From: AC-49 sp963766605
GTDB lineage: Bacteria; Actinomycetota; Thermoleophilia; Solirubrobacterales; Solirubrobacteraceae
Direction: 5' to 3'
Length of the DNA: 64,000 bases
Assembly: GCA_963766605.1 (NCBI GenBank)
Contig: CAVYAT010000001.1
Location: 372,001-436,000 of the forward strand
In this document: positions 1 to 8,372 of the stretch, piece after piece
Position numbering within the stretch: the stretch's first letter is position 1
How the letters are laid out: every line of letters starts with the position of its first letter
Translations under genes and position numbers: made by a program
The notes under the pieces: generated by a model
What the model was told of the DNA's origin: nothing
Seen by the model: only the letters and a program-made list of their open reading frames with translations
The model's database searches: none

Positions 1-201
1 CCCGACCCGTCACCGGACGCGATCAAGGCCCGCCTGATGTCGACGGCGCGTAAGCTCGGCCCGCCGAACGGCGACCCGACCGACTACGGCGCCGGGCTGC
101 TCGACGCGGCAGCCGCGACTGCGCCGATCGTCACCACGCCGACCACGCCGACGACACCGACCACGCCGGTGACGACGGTTCCCGCTCCGCCGCGCCGTTA
201 G
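1..201 (+). CDS. Subtilisin-like (S8) serine protease, C-terminal end only
   Basis: The open frame enters from outside the window and ends at TAG 199-201, leaving 66 residues. The first half has the pattern that closes the S8 peptidase catalytic domain: SPDAIKARLMSTARKLG, then DYGAGLLDAAAA. In this family that is the last helix after the catalytic Ser, with the 'yG.G.vda..A' signature. It is followed by a low-complexity Thr-Pro tail of repeated TTP units, typical of a linker or wall-spanning tail in secreted actinobacterial proteases. The catalytic Asp, His and Ser lie upstream of the window, so activity cannot be judged. The assignment rests on this C-terminal signature alone. Confidence 0.7.
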   Translation, partial: PDPSPDAIKARLMSTARKLGPPNGDPTDYGAGLLDAAAATAPIVTTPTTPTTPTTPVTTVPAPPRR

Positions 202-246
202 CCGCGCAGCCATCCGACGTGCCCCACGGACGGGGCACGCGCAACC

Positions 247-696
247 TCAGCTCGTCCGAATGACGAGCACGCTGCACGGTGCGTGGTGGCTCACGCGGTT
301 GGGGACGCTGCCGAGCAGGAACCGCTTCGCCCCCGTCATCCCCTTGTTACCGACGACGATCAGGTCGGCGCTCTGCTCCTCGGCGACGTCGAGGATCGCG
401 TCGGCCGGGTCGCCCTGACGCGCGAACGTCTGCGTCTCGACGCCGTGCTCACCCGACAGAACCGCCGCGGCGTGGAGCGTCGCGTCGACGTCACCGCGCG
501 GGTTGATGATCCACTGAAGGTCGCGCGGGACCTCGCCGGCCGTCTCGCGCAGGCGCTCGTCGGAGATCGGCTCGTAGGCGGACACGATCAGCATCCGCGC
601 GCCGAGCTGCGCCGCCAGCTCTGCCGCCTGGCGGACGGCCTCGGTCGCCGTTTCCGAGCCGTCGGTGCCGACGACGATGGTCTTGAACAGGCTCAC
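247..696 (-). CDS. Universal stress protein (UspA family)
   Basis: 149 residues, one UspA domain. The N-terminal beta strand reads KTIVVGTDGSETA, and the C-terminal half has the ATP-binding signature G-2x-G-9x-G-S, seen as GNKGMTGAKRFLLGSVPNRV. It is therefore an ATP-binding type Usp, a cytoplasmic stress and dormancy protein with no defined substrate. The GTG start at 694-696 overlaps the stop codon of the upstream 28-residue peptide (GTGA overlap), so translation is probably coupled to it. Length is normal for a single-domain Usp. Confidence 0.93.
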   Translation of the reverse strand: MSLFKTIVVGTDGSETATEAVRQAAELAAQLGARMLIVSAYEPISDERLRETAGEVPRDLQWIINPRGDVDATLHAAAVLSGEHGVETQTFARQGDPADAILDVAEEQSADLIVVGNKGMTGAKRFLLGSVPNRVSHHAPCSVLVIRTS

Positions 697-779
697 GCCA
701 GCCGTACGATCGCGATCACCATGCCGATGATGACGAACACGACGATGGCGACCTGCATCCAGATCCAGGTCGGGCTCAC
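693..779 (-). CDS. 28-residue single-pass membrane peptide upstream of Usp
   Basis: A GTG-initiated frame encodes MSPTWIWMQVAIVVFVIIGM and then VIAIVRLA. This is almost wholly one hydrophobic helix, with aromatic residues at the N-terminal interface and an Arg near the end. It sits in the 103 bases between the sugar transferase stop and the Usp start on the same strand, and its TGA overlaps the Usp GTG by 4 bases. The close fit between two genes and the clean hydrophobic composition argue that it is translated. No function is known to me; it may be a membrane partner of Usp or simply a translational coupler. Confidence 0.5.
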   Translation of the reverse strand: MSPTWIWMQVAIVVFVIIGMVIAIVRLA

Positions 780-799
780 CTACGCCCCACTGGCGGCGC

Positions 800-2353
800 C
801 TACTCGGCGGCCTTGAAGACGGCGATGACAGTCATCGCCAGAATCTTCGCATCGAGCGGCAGCGACCAGTGCTCGATGTAGTAGTTGTCCCACTCGACGC
901 GGTCGGCCAATGACGTCTGACCGCGCAGTCCGTGCACCTGAGCCCAGCCGGTGATCCCCGACTTGACGCGGTGGCGGTCGCCGTAGCGGTCGAAGTCGCG
1001 CTTGAACAGGTCGACGAACTCGGGCCGCTCGGGGCGCGGCCCGACGAGGCTCATGTCGCCGCGCAGGACATTGAACAGCTGCGGCAGTTCGTCGAGCGAC
1101 GTGCGGCGCAGCAGCCGCCCGACGCGGGTGCGGCGGTCGGTGCCCTCGACGCCGCCCGGGGCCGCGCCGCCCCGCGGCTTGAACTCGCCGCCGCCGGCGG
1201 GCGGCAGTCGCATCGAGCGGAACTTGAAGACGTCGAACTCGTGGCCGTCGCGCCCGACGCGCCGCTGGCGGAACACGACCCGCCCCGGGGACTCGAGCCG
1301 CACGGCGATCGCGATCGCCACCAGCAGTGGCGAGAACAGCATCAGCAGCAGCGCGGCGACAATACGGTCGCACGCGTGCTTGACGGCGAACTGCCAGCCC
1401 TTGGGATCGGTCGAGCGCAGCGCCAGCAGCGGCAGCCCGCCGAGCGACTCGTACTGGAAGCGGTCGTTGACCGACTCGAACAGGCGTGGGACCAGCGACA
1501 CCTCGAGCCCCAGCTGCTCGCACCGGCGCGCCAGCGGGACCAGCGTCTCGTCGGAGTCCGACGAGAACGCGAGCACGACATGCGTGGCGCCGGTCATGCT
1601 GGCGATCCACTCGAGGTCGGCGGGGCGGCCGAGCACGGGAGCCTCACGGTCACCGGCGTGAGTCGGGGCGAGCGGGTCGGCGTCGAGGAACCCGACCGGG
1701 CGCAGCCCGTACTGCGGGCTCTCCTCGAGGCGCCGCGCAACGCGCATGCCGACCTGGCCAGCGCCGACGATGAGGGTCGCGCGACCGATCAGCCCTCGCA
1801 TGCGGGCCTGGCGCTGGAGCAGCAGCAGGAAAAGGCGCGCGCCGCCGGTGCCGACCAGCGCGAGCAGCCACAGATGCGCGGGGACAGAGGCGCCGAGCCG
1901 GTTGCCGCCCTCGTAGATGCCGAGGATCACCACGGTCATCACGGCGATCGAGATCGCGCCGACCATCGGCGCGACGCTGTCGAGTACGAACGCCTTCATC
2001 CGCCTGCGGTACATGCCACGCGCGAGCAGCAGCGCCATCCCGATCGGCGGCAGCAGCAGCAGCGGCCATCCGTCAGACAGCGCGATCGACTGCGAGCCCG
2101 GCCAGCGCATCGTCCAAACCACAGCGGCCGACAGGAGCAGGAAATCGGACACCGGCCGCGTAAGCATCCAGCCAGGACCATCGAGCAGCCAGGCGATCCG
2201 CGACGGGCGCACCGGACGGGTGCGTGGATGTGGCAGCGCAAGCGGCGTCGCGGCGCCGGCGGCGGCCTGTTCGGCCTCCGTGAGCGCGCGCGAAGACCCG
2301 TCGGAAACCGAGGTCATGCCGGGATCTCGCATCGAGGAGTGCTGGTGGCGCAC
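800..2353 (-). CDS. Polyprenyl-phosphate sugar-1-phosphate transferase (initiates polysaccharide synthesis)
   Basis: 517 residues. The N-terminal part has about five hydrophobic segments, then a cytoplasmic CoA-binding-like Rossmann region (ATLIVGAGQVGMRVARRL), a further TM, and a bacterial sugar transferase domain at the C terminus. The latter shows VFRQRRVGRDG, FKFRSM, SLDELPQLFNVLRGDMSLVG followed by PRPERPEF, and the final GITGWAQV motif. This is the layout of WbaP/EpsE-type exopolysaccharide polyprenyl glycosylphosphotransferases, which move a sugar phosphate from a nucleotide sugar to undecaprenyl phosphate at the inner membrane. GTG 2353 gives the longest frame; ATG 2332 and ATG 2317 are possible alternatives. 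It is divergent from the polymerase gene, so it probably starts the repeat unit for this locus. Confidence 0.93.
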   Translation of the reverse strand: MRHQHSSMRDPGMTSVSDGSSRALTEAEQAAAGAATPLALPHPRTRPVRPSRIAWLLDGPGWMLTRPVSDFLLLSAAVVWTMRWPGSQSIALSDGWPLLLLPPIGMALLLARGMYRRRMKAFVLDSVAPMVGAISIAVMTVVILGIYEGGNRLGASVPAHLWLLALVGTGGARLFLLLLQRQARMRGLIGRATLIVGAGQVGMRVARRLEESPQYGLRPVGFLDADPLAPTHAGDREAPVLGRPADLEWIASMTGATHVVLAFSSDSDETLVPLARRCEQLGLEVSLVPRLFESVNDRFQYESLGGLPLLALRSTDPKGWQFAVKHACDRIVAALLLMLFSPLLVAIAIAVRLESPGRVVFRQRRVGRDGHEFDVFKFRSMRLPPAGGGEFKPRGGAAPGGVEGTDRRTRVGRLLRRTSLDELPQLFNVLRGDMSLVGPRPERPEFVDLFKRDFDRYGDRHRVKSGITGWAQVHGLRGQTSLADRVEWDNYYIEHWSLPLDAKILAMTVIAVFKAAE

Positions 2354-2506
2354 CAGGGGAATCGTCCGTGAACTGCCTTGGGTACGCAGCTAGCTGCAAC
2401 GCGGGGGCGGTCCCGCGTCCTGCGCAGCGTCGAAAATAGCAAAGGAGGGTGCGTTAACGAAACGGATTCACGGCGAAGTGACGGACACCGCCCATATGCT
2501 GGGACG

Positions 2507-4504
2507 GTGTCTGACCGCATGCGCGCGCTGATCGCGGCGCCCGCGACCATCCCGGCGATCGCCGCCTTCGCGGTCTTCGTCTGGTGGTCGGCCGACCAGG
2601 CCGGCCAGCCGGTCACGGTCTGGGGTCCGGGTGCCTTGATCGTGCTCGGACTGCTCGTCGTGGCACTGCTCGCAGTCCCGGTTAGCTGGGGAAACGTGCC
2701 GTTCGTGGTGCGGTTGGCCATCATCGCCCTAACCGCCTACGCGCTGTGGAGTTACGCATCGATCCTGTGGGCGTCAGATCCCGGCGCCGCGCTTCTGGGC
2801 GCCAACCGCACGCTGCTCTACGTCTTCGTCTTCGCGCTGCTGGCCGTGTGGCCGCAGCGTCCGGCGACCGCGTCGCTGATTCTTGGCGCGTGGACACTCG
2901 CCATGATCGCCTTCGCGGTGGTCACGATTGTCCGCATGGGAACCGGCGCGCCGCGCGCGCTGTTCCTCGACGACCGGCTCGGCTACCCCGCGGGCTACCC
3001 CAACGGCGCGGCCGCGGTGTTCCTGATGGCGCTGTGGCCGGCGCTGACGCTGGCCGCGGCGCGGCCGGTGCACTGGCTGCTGCGCGGCGTGTTCGCCGGC
3101 GGCGCGGTCGCCCTCGCCGGGCTCGCACTGCTGAGCCTCAGCCGCGGTGCGCTGTTCACGGTGCCGGTCGTGGTCGTCGTGCTGTTCGCCCTCGTGCCCG
3201 GCCGGCTACGCAACGGTGCGGTGCTGGTTGTCGTCGCCGTCGCGGTCGCTGCGGCCGTCCCAACGCTCCTGCACGTCTCCGATGTCCTCTCCGACCCGCG
3301 GGCCGACGCCTCGGGCGCGGTCGACGCCGCGGTCCGCGCAATCCTGCTCGGCGCGCTGGCCGCCGCCGCGGTCGTCGCGGTGGCCGCGCGCTACGAACCG
3401 CGGCTGGCACCGGCGACGCGGGAGCGGGTACGCCGCGGCGGGGTCGTCGTCGCGGCGCTGGTCATCGGCGTGATCGCGATCGGCGGACTGGTGGCGGTCG
3501 GCAACCCGGCCCACCGGATCTCCAACGCGTGGCATTCGTTCACCGGCGGCTACACCCAGAGCACCGGCGGCAACCGGCTGGTCAGCGGTCTGGGCTCCAA
3601 CCGCTACGACTTCTACCGCGTCGCCCTGCGCGTGTTCGCCGACCATCCACTCGGCGGCGCCGGCGCCGACAACTACTTCCAGCAGTACCTGCGCATGGGC
3701 CACAGCTCGGAGACGCCGCACTACCCGCACAGTGTCGAGCTGCGCGCGCTGGAGGAGACGGGGATCGTCGGCGCGCTGCTGCTGCTCGTGGCGCTCGGTG
3801 CGGCGCTGCTGGCTGCCACGCGGGCCATGTACCGAAACCGCGACCCCCTCGCCGTGGCCGTTGCCGGCGGCGCGACGATCGCGTTCGTCTATTGGCTCGC
3901 GCACGGGACGTTCGACTGGTTCTGGGAGTTCGCCGGGCTCGGCGCGCCGGCCTTCGCCCTGATCGGGCTGGCGTGCGCGTTGCATCCGCGCCCCGAACCG
4001 GCGGCGGCGCCCTCACCCGCGACCCTGTGGCCACGGATCGCGCTGCTGGTCACGGCGGCGCTCGCGGCGATCGTGATCGGCGGCGTGTGGCTGAGCGCAC
4101 GCGACGTCGGCCGCGCGGCGAAGATCTACGCGACGCAGCCGCTCAAGGCCTACGCGCTGCTGCACCAGGCCGGTTCGCTGAACCCGCTCAGCGACGAACC
4201 GGACCTGATCGCCGGCGGAATCGCGCTGCGCTACAACGACCTCGCCCGCGCCGACCGCGAGTTCGCCGACGCGCTGGGGCGCGTGCCCGACGGGGCCTAC
4301 GCGACGCTCGAGCGCGGGGCGATCGCCTCGGCCCAGGGCGACCGGGAGCGGGCGCGGGCGCTCCTGACCCGCGCCGTGGCGCTCAACCCGCGCGACGGGT
4401 TGACGCGTCAGGCGCTCCAGGTCGTGCGCAGCGGCGGCACGATCGACGTCGGCAACCTCAACCGCGTGATCCTGACCCAGGCCCAGGAGCTTGCCGGTGG
4501 TTGA
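2507..4504 (+). CDS. O-antigen ligase/polymerase-like membrane protein with C-terminal TPR
   Basis: 665 residues from GTG 2507; the frame is open upstream and ATG 2519 is an alternative. About eleven or twelve hydrophobic segments are followed by the Wzy_C/WaaL signature near the middle: DHPLGGAGADNYF, then HYPHSVELRALEETGIVG. Such proteins polymerise repeat units or transfer chains to an acceptor outside the membrane. After the last TM, residues from about 550 to the end are soluble and read as two or three tetratricopeptide-like helical pairs, for example ADREFADALGRVPDGAYATL. The TPR tail may dock partner proteins. Upstream, an excellent Shine-Dalgarno sequence at 2441-2448 is not correctly placed for any in-frame start. 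Confidence 0.85.
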   Translation: MSDRMRALIAAPATIPAIAAFAVFVWWSADQAGQPVTVWGPGALIVLGLLVVALLAVPVSWGNVPFVVRLAIIALTAYALWSYASILWASDPGAALLGANRTLLYVFVFALLAVWPQRPATASLILGAWTLAMIAFAVVTIVRMGTGAPRALFLDDRLGYPAGYPNGAAAVFLMALWPALTLAAARPVHWLLRGVFAGGAVALAGLALLSLSRGALFTVPVVVVVLFALVPGRLRNGAVLVVVAVAVAAAVPTLLHVSDVLSDPRADASGAVDAAVRAILLGALAAAAVVAVAARYEPRLAPATRERVRRGGVVVAALVIGVIAIGGLVAVGNPAHRISNAWHSFTGGYTQSTGGNRLVSGLGSNRYDFYRVALRVFADHPLGGAGADNYFQQYLRMGHSSETPHYPHSVELRALEETGIVGALLLLVALGAALLAATRAMYRNRDPLAVAVAGGATIAFVYWLAHGTFDWFWEFAGLGAPAFALIGLACALHPRPEPAAAPSPATLWPRIALLVTAALAAIVIGGVWLSARDVGRAAKIYATQPLKAYALLHQAGSLNPLSDEPDLIAGGIALRYNDLARADREFADALGRVPDGAYATLERGAIASAQGDRERARALLTRAVALNPRDGLTRQALQVVRSGGTIDVGNLNRVILTQAQELAGG

Positions 4505-4520
4505 GCGGCGTCTTCGTTGC

Positions 4521-4526
4521 TAGCCT
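4521..4526 (+). promoter_or_regulatory. Candidate -10 box (leaderless) for the 4536 gene
   Basis: TAGCCT lies 9 bases before ATG 4536 with no purine-rich Shine-Dalgarno between. It fits the TANNNT plus short-gap pattern repeated at many starts in this window. The gene would then have its own promoter inside the locus, besides any read-through from the polymerase gene. Confidence 0.4.
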
Positions 4527-4535
4527 CGAAACAGG

Positions 4536-5057
4536 ATGGTCCGGGTTTCTCACATCGCGGCGGCGCTCGTCGCAATCGGCCTGCTCGCGCCGAGCGGCGC
4601 GTTCGGCGACTCGTTGCTGAGCGGCTACTCGCGCCCGGGCGGCGGCGAGCAGCAGGTGCTCGGCCCCGGCCTGCTGCCGGCCAAGCACGGCAACGGCAGC
4701 ATCCGCGCGCCGAAGCCGGTCGCGCAGAGCGCGCCCGCCGCCCCCGCTCCGGGTTCCACACCGACGCCGGCGCCCACCCCGACGTCGACGAAGACCGTCA
4801 CGCATCCGTCCAGGCCGGCGACCCATCACACAACGCCGGTCCCGCACAGCAAGCCGGTGATCGTCCCCGGCACGCCGTCGACCTCGGCCGCCCCCAAGGT
4901 CGCGCTCCCGGCCGCCGTCGTGTACCCCGATGCGGCCTCCGCCTCGGGTGCCGGCCTGCCGCTGTCGGGCCCGGGCATCGCGCTGGTATTGCTCGCCATC
5001 GTAGGCATGGTCGCGCTCGCGCTGGCGACGCGCCGCACCGCGCAGCCGAGTGGCTGA
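4536..5057 (+). CDS. Secreted or anchored Pro/Thr-rich protein of unknown function
   Basis: 173 residues. An N-terminal signal peptide (SHIAAALVAIGLLAPSGAFG) is followed by a short region with a GGGEQQVLGPGLLP stretch, then a long low-complexity segment rich in Pro, Thr, Ser and Ala (repeated TPTPAPTPTST type) and one C-terminal TM (GPGIALVLLAIVGMVALALA) with RR directly after it. This is the architecture of a small protein spanning the envelope and anchored by its tail. I recognise no family. Its last 8 bases overlap the following glycosyltransferase, so it belongs to that transcription unit and probably serves the polysaccharide machinery. Confidence 0.7.
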   Translation: MVRVSHIAAALVAIGLLAPSGAFGDSLLSGYSRPGGGEQQVLGPGLLPAKHGNGSIRAPKPVAQSAPAAPAPGSTPTPAPTPTSTKTVTHPSRPATHHTTPVPHSKPVIVPGTPSTSAAPKVALPAAVVYPDAASASGAGLPLSGPGIALVLLAIVGMVALALATRRTAQPSG

Positions 5058-6216
5058 GCAGCTCGCGACCGCAGGCACCGACGACCTCGTCGCCGCCCTG
5101 CGCACGCGTTATCCGCGGGTCGCCGTGACCCACGAGTGGCTCACGATCCCCGGCGGATCGGAGGCCGTCGTCGCCGCGATCCTCGAGCTCGTCCCCCACG
5201 CCGAGCTGTTCGTCTCGGTCCGCGACCGTTCGCGCCACTGGGCGGCGCCGGTCGGAGACGTGCCGATCCACGAGTCGTGGCTGAGCGCCCTGCCGGGCGC
5301 GGCCCGCTACTACCCACGGCTGCTGCCGCTGATGGACGGCGCCTTCCGGCGCTTCGACATGAACGGCTTCGACCTGATCGTGTCGAGCAACCACGCGTGC
5401 GCCAAGAACGTCCTCACGCCGGCCGGCACGCGCCACGTCTGTTACTGCCACACCCCGATGCGCTACGTCTGGGACCCGTCGTTCCTGGAGGGCGAGAACC
5501 TCGGGCCGATCGGCACGACGGCGTTCAAGATGCTGCTGCCGCGGCTCAAGCGCACCGACCTGCGCGGCGCGACGCAGCCCGACACGTTCGTCGCCAACTC
5601 GCGCTTCGTCGCCCAGCGGATCCTCGACGCCTACGGGCGCGAGGCTCAGGTCATCCACCCCCCGGTCGACGTCGAGCGCTTCGCCGCGATCGAGCGCGCG
5701 CCCGCACCCGACGCGCCGTACCTCGTGTTCGGGCGCGTCGTGCCCTACAAGCGCGTCGACGTCGCGGTGCGGGCGTGCGCGAAGATGGGCCGCCCGCTGA
5801 TCGTGGCCGGCGAGGGTCGCGACCTGGAGCGCGTCAAGGCGATGGCCGGGCCGCGCACGACGTTTCTCGGCCCGGTGTCCGACCGCCGCGCCGCGGAGCT
5901 GTTGGGCAGCTGCCGGGCGCTGCTGTTCCCCGGCGAGGAGGACTTCGGAATCGTGCCGGTCGAAGCCCAGGCCGCCGGCCTGCCGGTCGTCGCCCTGGAC
6001 CGCGGCGGCGCGCGCGACTCCGTCGTCGACGGGGTGACCGGTGTCCTGTACTCGGGCGCGTCTCCCGACGGCCTGTGTACCGGGATCGAGCGCTTCGAGT
6101 CGCTGCGCTTCGACGAGGACGGGCTGCGCCGTCACGCGGCCGGCTTCGGCCCGGGGCGGTTCGCCGCCGAGCTCGGGCAAGTTCTGCTGCACCGAACCGG
6201 TGCCACCGGCCGATAA
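5050..6216 (+). CDS. GT-B glycosyltransferase, family 4 type
   Basis: 388 residues starting at GTG 5050, which overlaps the preceding gene by 8 bases. The Rossmann-like N-terminal domain starts at VAVTHEWLTIPGGSEAVV. The C-terminal donor domain has LVFGRVVPYKRVD and the E-x7-E type motif in EDFGIVPVEAQAAGLPVVAL. These are hallmarks of GT4 retaining enzymes that use nucleotide sugars and act on lipid-linked acceptors at the cytoplasmic face of the membrane. CHTPMRYVWDP in the acceptor half is typical of the subgroup close to mannosyl/rhamnosyl transferases. The substrate cannot be read from sequence. It precedes the epimerase and aminotransferase genes on the same strand. Confidence 0.92.
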   Translation: MAEQLATAGTDDLVAALRTRYPRVAVTHEWLTIPGGSEAVVAAILELVPHAELFVSVRDRSRHWAAPVGDVPIHESWLSALPGAARYYPRLLPLMDGAFRRFDMNGFDLIVSSNHACAKNVLTPAGTRHVCYCHTPMRYVWDPSFLEGENLGPIGTTAFKMLLPRLKRTDLRGATQPDTFVANSRFVAQRILDAYGREAQVIHPPVDVERFAAIERAPAPDAPYLVFGRVVPYKRVDVAVRACAKMGRPLIVAGEGRDLERVKAMAGPRTTFLGPVSDRRAAELLGSCRALLFPGEEDFGIVPVEAQAAGLPVVALDRGGARDSVVDGVTGVLYSGASPDGLCTGIERFESLRFDEDGLRRHAAGFGPGRFAAELGQVLLHRTGATGR

Positions 6217-6262
6217 CGTGGTCGATCGATCGACGCCCCGAGCATGACGGGAAAGGGAATGG

Positions 6263-7240
6263 ATGTCTGACACGACGGTGGTCACCGGTGGAGCCGGATA
6301 CATCGGCGCGGCCCTGTGCCGCGAGCTGCTGGAGACCGGCCGCAGCGTCCGCGCGCTCGACGTGCTGCTGCACGGCCAGGACGACATAGCCGCGGCCCTG
6401 GAGGCCGACGGCGTCGAGGTCGTCCACGGCGACCTGCGCGACGCCGCGCTGCGCGAGCGCGCGCTGTCCGGCGCCGACGAGCTCGTGCACCTCGCCGCGA
6501 TCGTCGGCGACCCGGCCTGCGCGCTGGACCCCGAGGAGTCCAACGAGGTCAACGTCGCGGGCTCGCGCTCGATCGTGCAGGACGCCCAGCGCCTCGGCGT
6601 GGGCAAGCTCGTGTTCGCCTCGACATGCTCGAACTACGGCCGCATGGCCGACCCGACGGTGCCGATCACCGAGGAGGGCGAGCTCGCGCCGGTGTCGCTG
6701 TATGCCGAGCAGAAGGTGGGGATCGAGCAGGCGCTGCTCAACCACGACTACGGCGACCTGAAGCCGACCTGCCTGCGCTTTGCCACCGTCTACGGCGTCG
6801 CCCCGCGGATGCGCTTCGACCTGACCGTCAACGAATTTGCGCGCGACCTGTGGGCCGACCGCGAGCTCGAGGTCTTCGGCGAGCAGTTCTGGCGCCCCTA
6901 CATCCACGTCCGCGACGCCGGCCGCGCCGTGGTCACCGCGCTGAGTGCCGATCCGGCGCTCGTCGCCGGCCAGGTGTTCAACGCCGGACGGTCCGGCGAG
7001 AACTACCGCAAGCTCGATCTGGTGCAGGAGATCGGCCGCCAGACCGATAAGGGAACCGTGACCTACGTCAAGCGCGACGAGGACCCCCGCGACTACAAGG
7101 TCAGCTTCGACAAGATCCGCGAGGTGCTCGGCTTCGAGACGCTGATGACCGTCCCCGACGGGATCGGCGAGGTGCTGGGCGCGCTCGACGACGGAGCGTT
7201 CCCCGACCCATTCGAGCGCCGGTATCGCAACATTCCCTGA
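6263..7240 (+). CDS. NAD-dependent nucleotide-sugar epimerase/dehydratase (extended SDR)
   Basis: 325 residues. The N terminus has the NAD-binding loop TGGAGYIGAAL, and the active site YxxxK is seen as YAEQK, preceded by STCSNYG. This is the extended short-chain dehydrogenase fold of GalE/RmlB-like enzymes that remodel the sugar ring of NDP-hexoses. The start ATG 6263 has a strong purine-rich ribosome site (GGGAAAGGGA) a few bases upstream. It is followed directly by two DegT aminotransferases, so the trio probably makes an amino-sugar nucleotide (epimerase or dehydratase product, then transamination). The exact reaction is not determinable. Confidence 0.92.
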   Translation: MSDTTVVTGGAGYIGAALCRELLETGRSVRALDVLLHGQDDIAAALEADGVEVVHGDLRDAALRERALSGADELVHLAAIVGDPACALDPEESNEVNVAGSRSIVQDAQRLGVGKLVFASTCSNYGRMADPTVPITEEGELAPVSLYAEQKVGIEQALLNHDYGDLKPTCLRFATVYGVAPRMRFDLTVNEFARDLWADRELEVFGEQFWRPYIHVRDAGRAVVTALSADPALVAGQVFNAGRSGENYRKLDLVQEIGRQTDKGTVTYVKRDEDPRDYKVSFDKIREVLGFETLMTVPDGIGEVLGALDDGAFPDPFERRYRNIP

Positions 7241-7241
7241 C

Positions 7242-8372
7242 ATCCCGCTGTTCGACCTCGAGCTGACGCCCGAGGACCTCGACGCGGTCGCGGACACGCT
7301 GCGCAGCGGCTGGCTGACCCAGGGGCCGCGCACGCTCGAGTTCGAGGCCGCGTTCGCGGCGCAGCTGGGCTGCGCGCATGGCGTCGCGGTGGCGAGCTGC
7401 ACGGCCGCGCTGCACCTCGCCTACCTCGCGGCCGGGGTCGGCCCCGGCGACGAGGTCATCGTCCCCGCATACACGTTCGCGGCGACCGCGGCGGCGGTCC
7501 TGTACTGCGGCGGCACGCCGGTGTTCGCCGACATCTGCGGCCTGCACGACCTGTCGATCGACCCCGACGACGTCGCGGCCAAGATCACGCCGAAGACCAA
7601 GGCCGTGGCGTGCGTGCACTTCGCCGGATACCCGGCGCCGGTCGCTGCGCTGCGCGAGCTGTGTCACGAGCGCGGCCTGGCGCTGATCGAGGACGCCGCC
7701 CACGCGCCGAGCGCGACCGTCGACGGCCGCAAGCTCGGGACGTTCGGCCTCGCGGGCTGCTTCAGCTTCTTCTCCAACAAGATCCTGCCGGTCGGCGAGG
7801 GCGGCCTGCTGTCGACCGACGACGACGACGTCGCCGAGCTCGCGCGGCGCCGGCGATCGCACGCGATGACGTCGGGGACCTGGGAGCGCCACACCGGCGC
7901 GACGGACACCTACGACGTCAACGCGCTCGGCTTCAACTACCGCATCGACGAGCCGCGCGCCGCGCTGGCCCTGTCACGCCTCGGCCGCCTGGAGGAGGAC
8001 ATCGCCCAGCGCCGCGCACTGACGCGGCGCTACCGCGAGCTACTGGCCGACGTCGACGGCCTGACGATCCCGTTCACCGACGACCAGATCGACATGTCGT
8101 CGTGCTACGTGATGCCGGTGATGGTCGACGACCCCGAGGTCCGCGGCTCGGTGCGGATCGCGATGCGCGAGAACCACGGCGTGCAGACGTCGCTGTTCTA
8201 TCCGTCGACGCATCACTTCACCGCCTACCGCGAGCGCTTCGGCGAGATCTCGCTGCCGCGGACGGAGCTCGCATCGGCGACCGAGATCACGATCCCGCTG
8301 TACCCGCACCTGACCGGCGACGACCAGGGGCGTGTCGTCAACGCGCTGCGCACGGAGCTCGAGCGCACATGA
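7242..8372 (+). CDS. DegT/DnrJ/EryC1-family sugar aminotransferase, no canonical start codon
   Basis: Homology to the next gene begins at IPLFDLELTPEDLDAVADTL, encoded from about 7242, but no ATG, GTG or TTG exists in this frame until 7389, which would remove the first conserved 49 residues. I place the start at ATC 7242, one base after the epimerase stop; CTG 7248 is the other option, and a base error in a true ATG is possible. The fold is a type-I PLP aminotransferase: ASCTAALH loop, EDAAHAP, and the PLP lysine in SFFSNKILPVGEGG (Lys180 counted from 7242). Such enzymes transaminate keto-sugar nucleotides. It ends in an ATGA overlap with the next gene. Confidence 0.82.
   Translation: MPLFDLELTPEDLDAVADTLRSGWLTQGPRTLEFEAAFAAQLGCAHGVAVASCTAALHLAYLAAGVGPGDEVIVPAYTFAATAAAVLYCGGTPVFADICGLHDLSIDPDDVAAKITPKTKAVACVHFAGYPAPVAALRELCHERGLALIEDAAHAPSATVDGRKLGTFGLAGCFSFFSNKILPVGEGGLLSTDDDDVAELARRRRSHAMTSGTWERHTGATDTYDVNALGFNYRIDEPRAALALSRLGRLEEDIAQRRALTRRYRELLADVDGLTIPFTDDQIDMSSCYVMPVMVDDPEVRGSVRIAMRENHGVQTSLFYPSTHHFTAYRERFGEISLPRTELASATEITIPLYPHLTGDDQGRVVNALRTELERT

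Noticed and set aside
932..2371. Long plus-strand open frame (479 codons) opposite the sugar transferase
   Set aside because: Arg/Gln/Ala/Gly-rich composition typical of the antisense of a high-GC gene; the minus-strand frame holds all sugar-transferase motifs.
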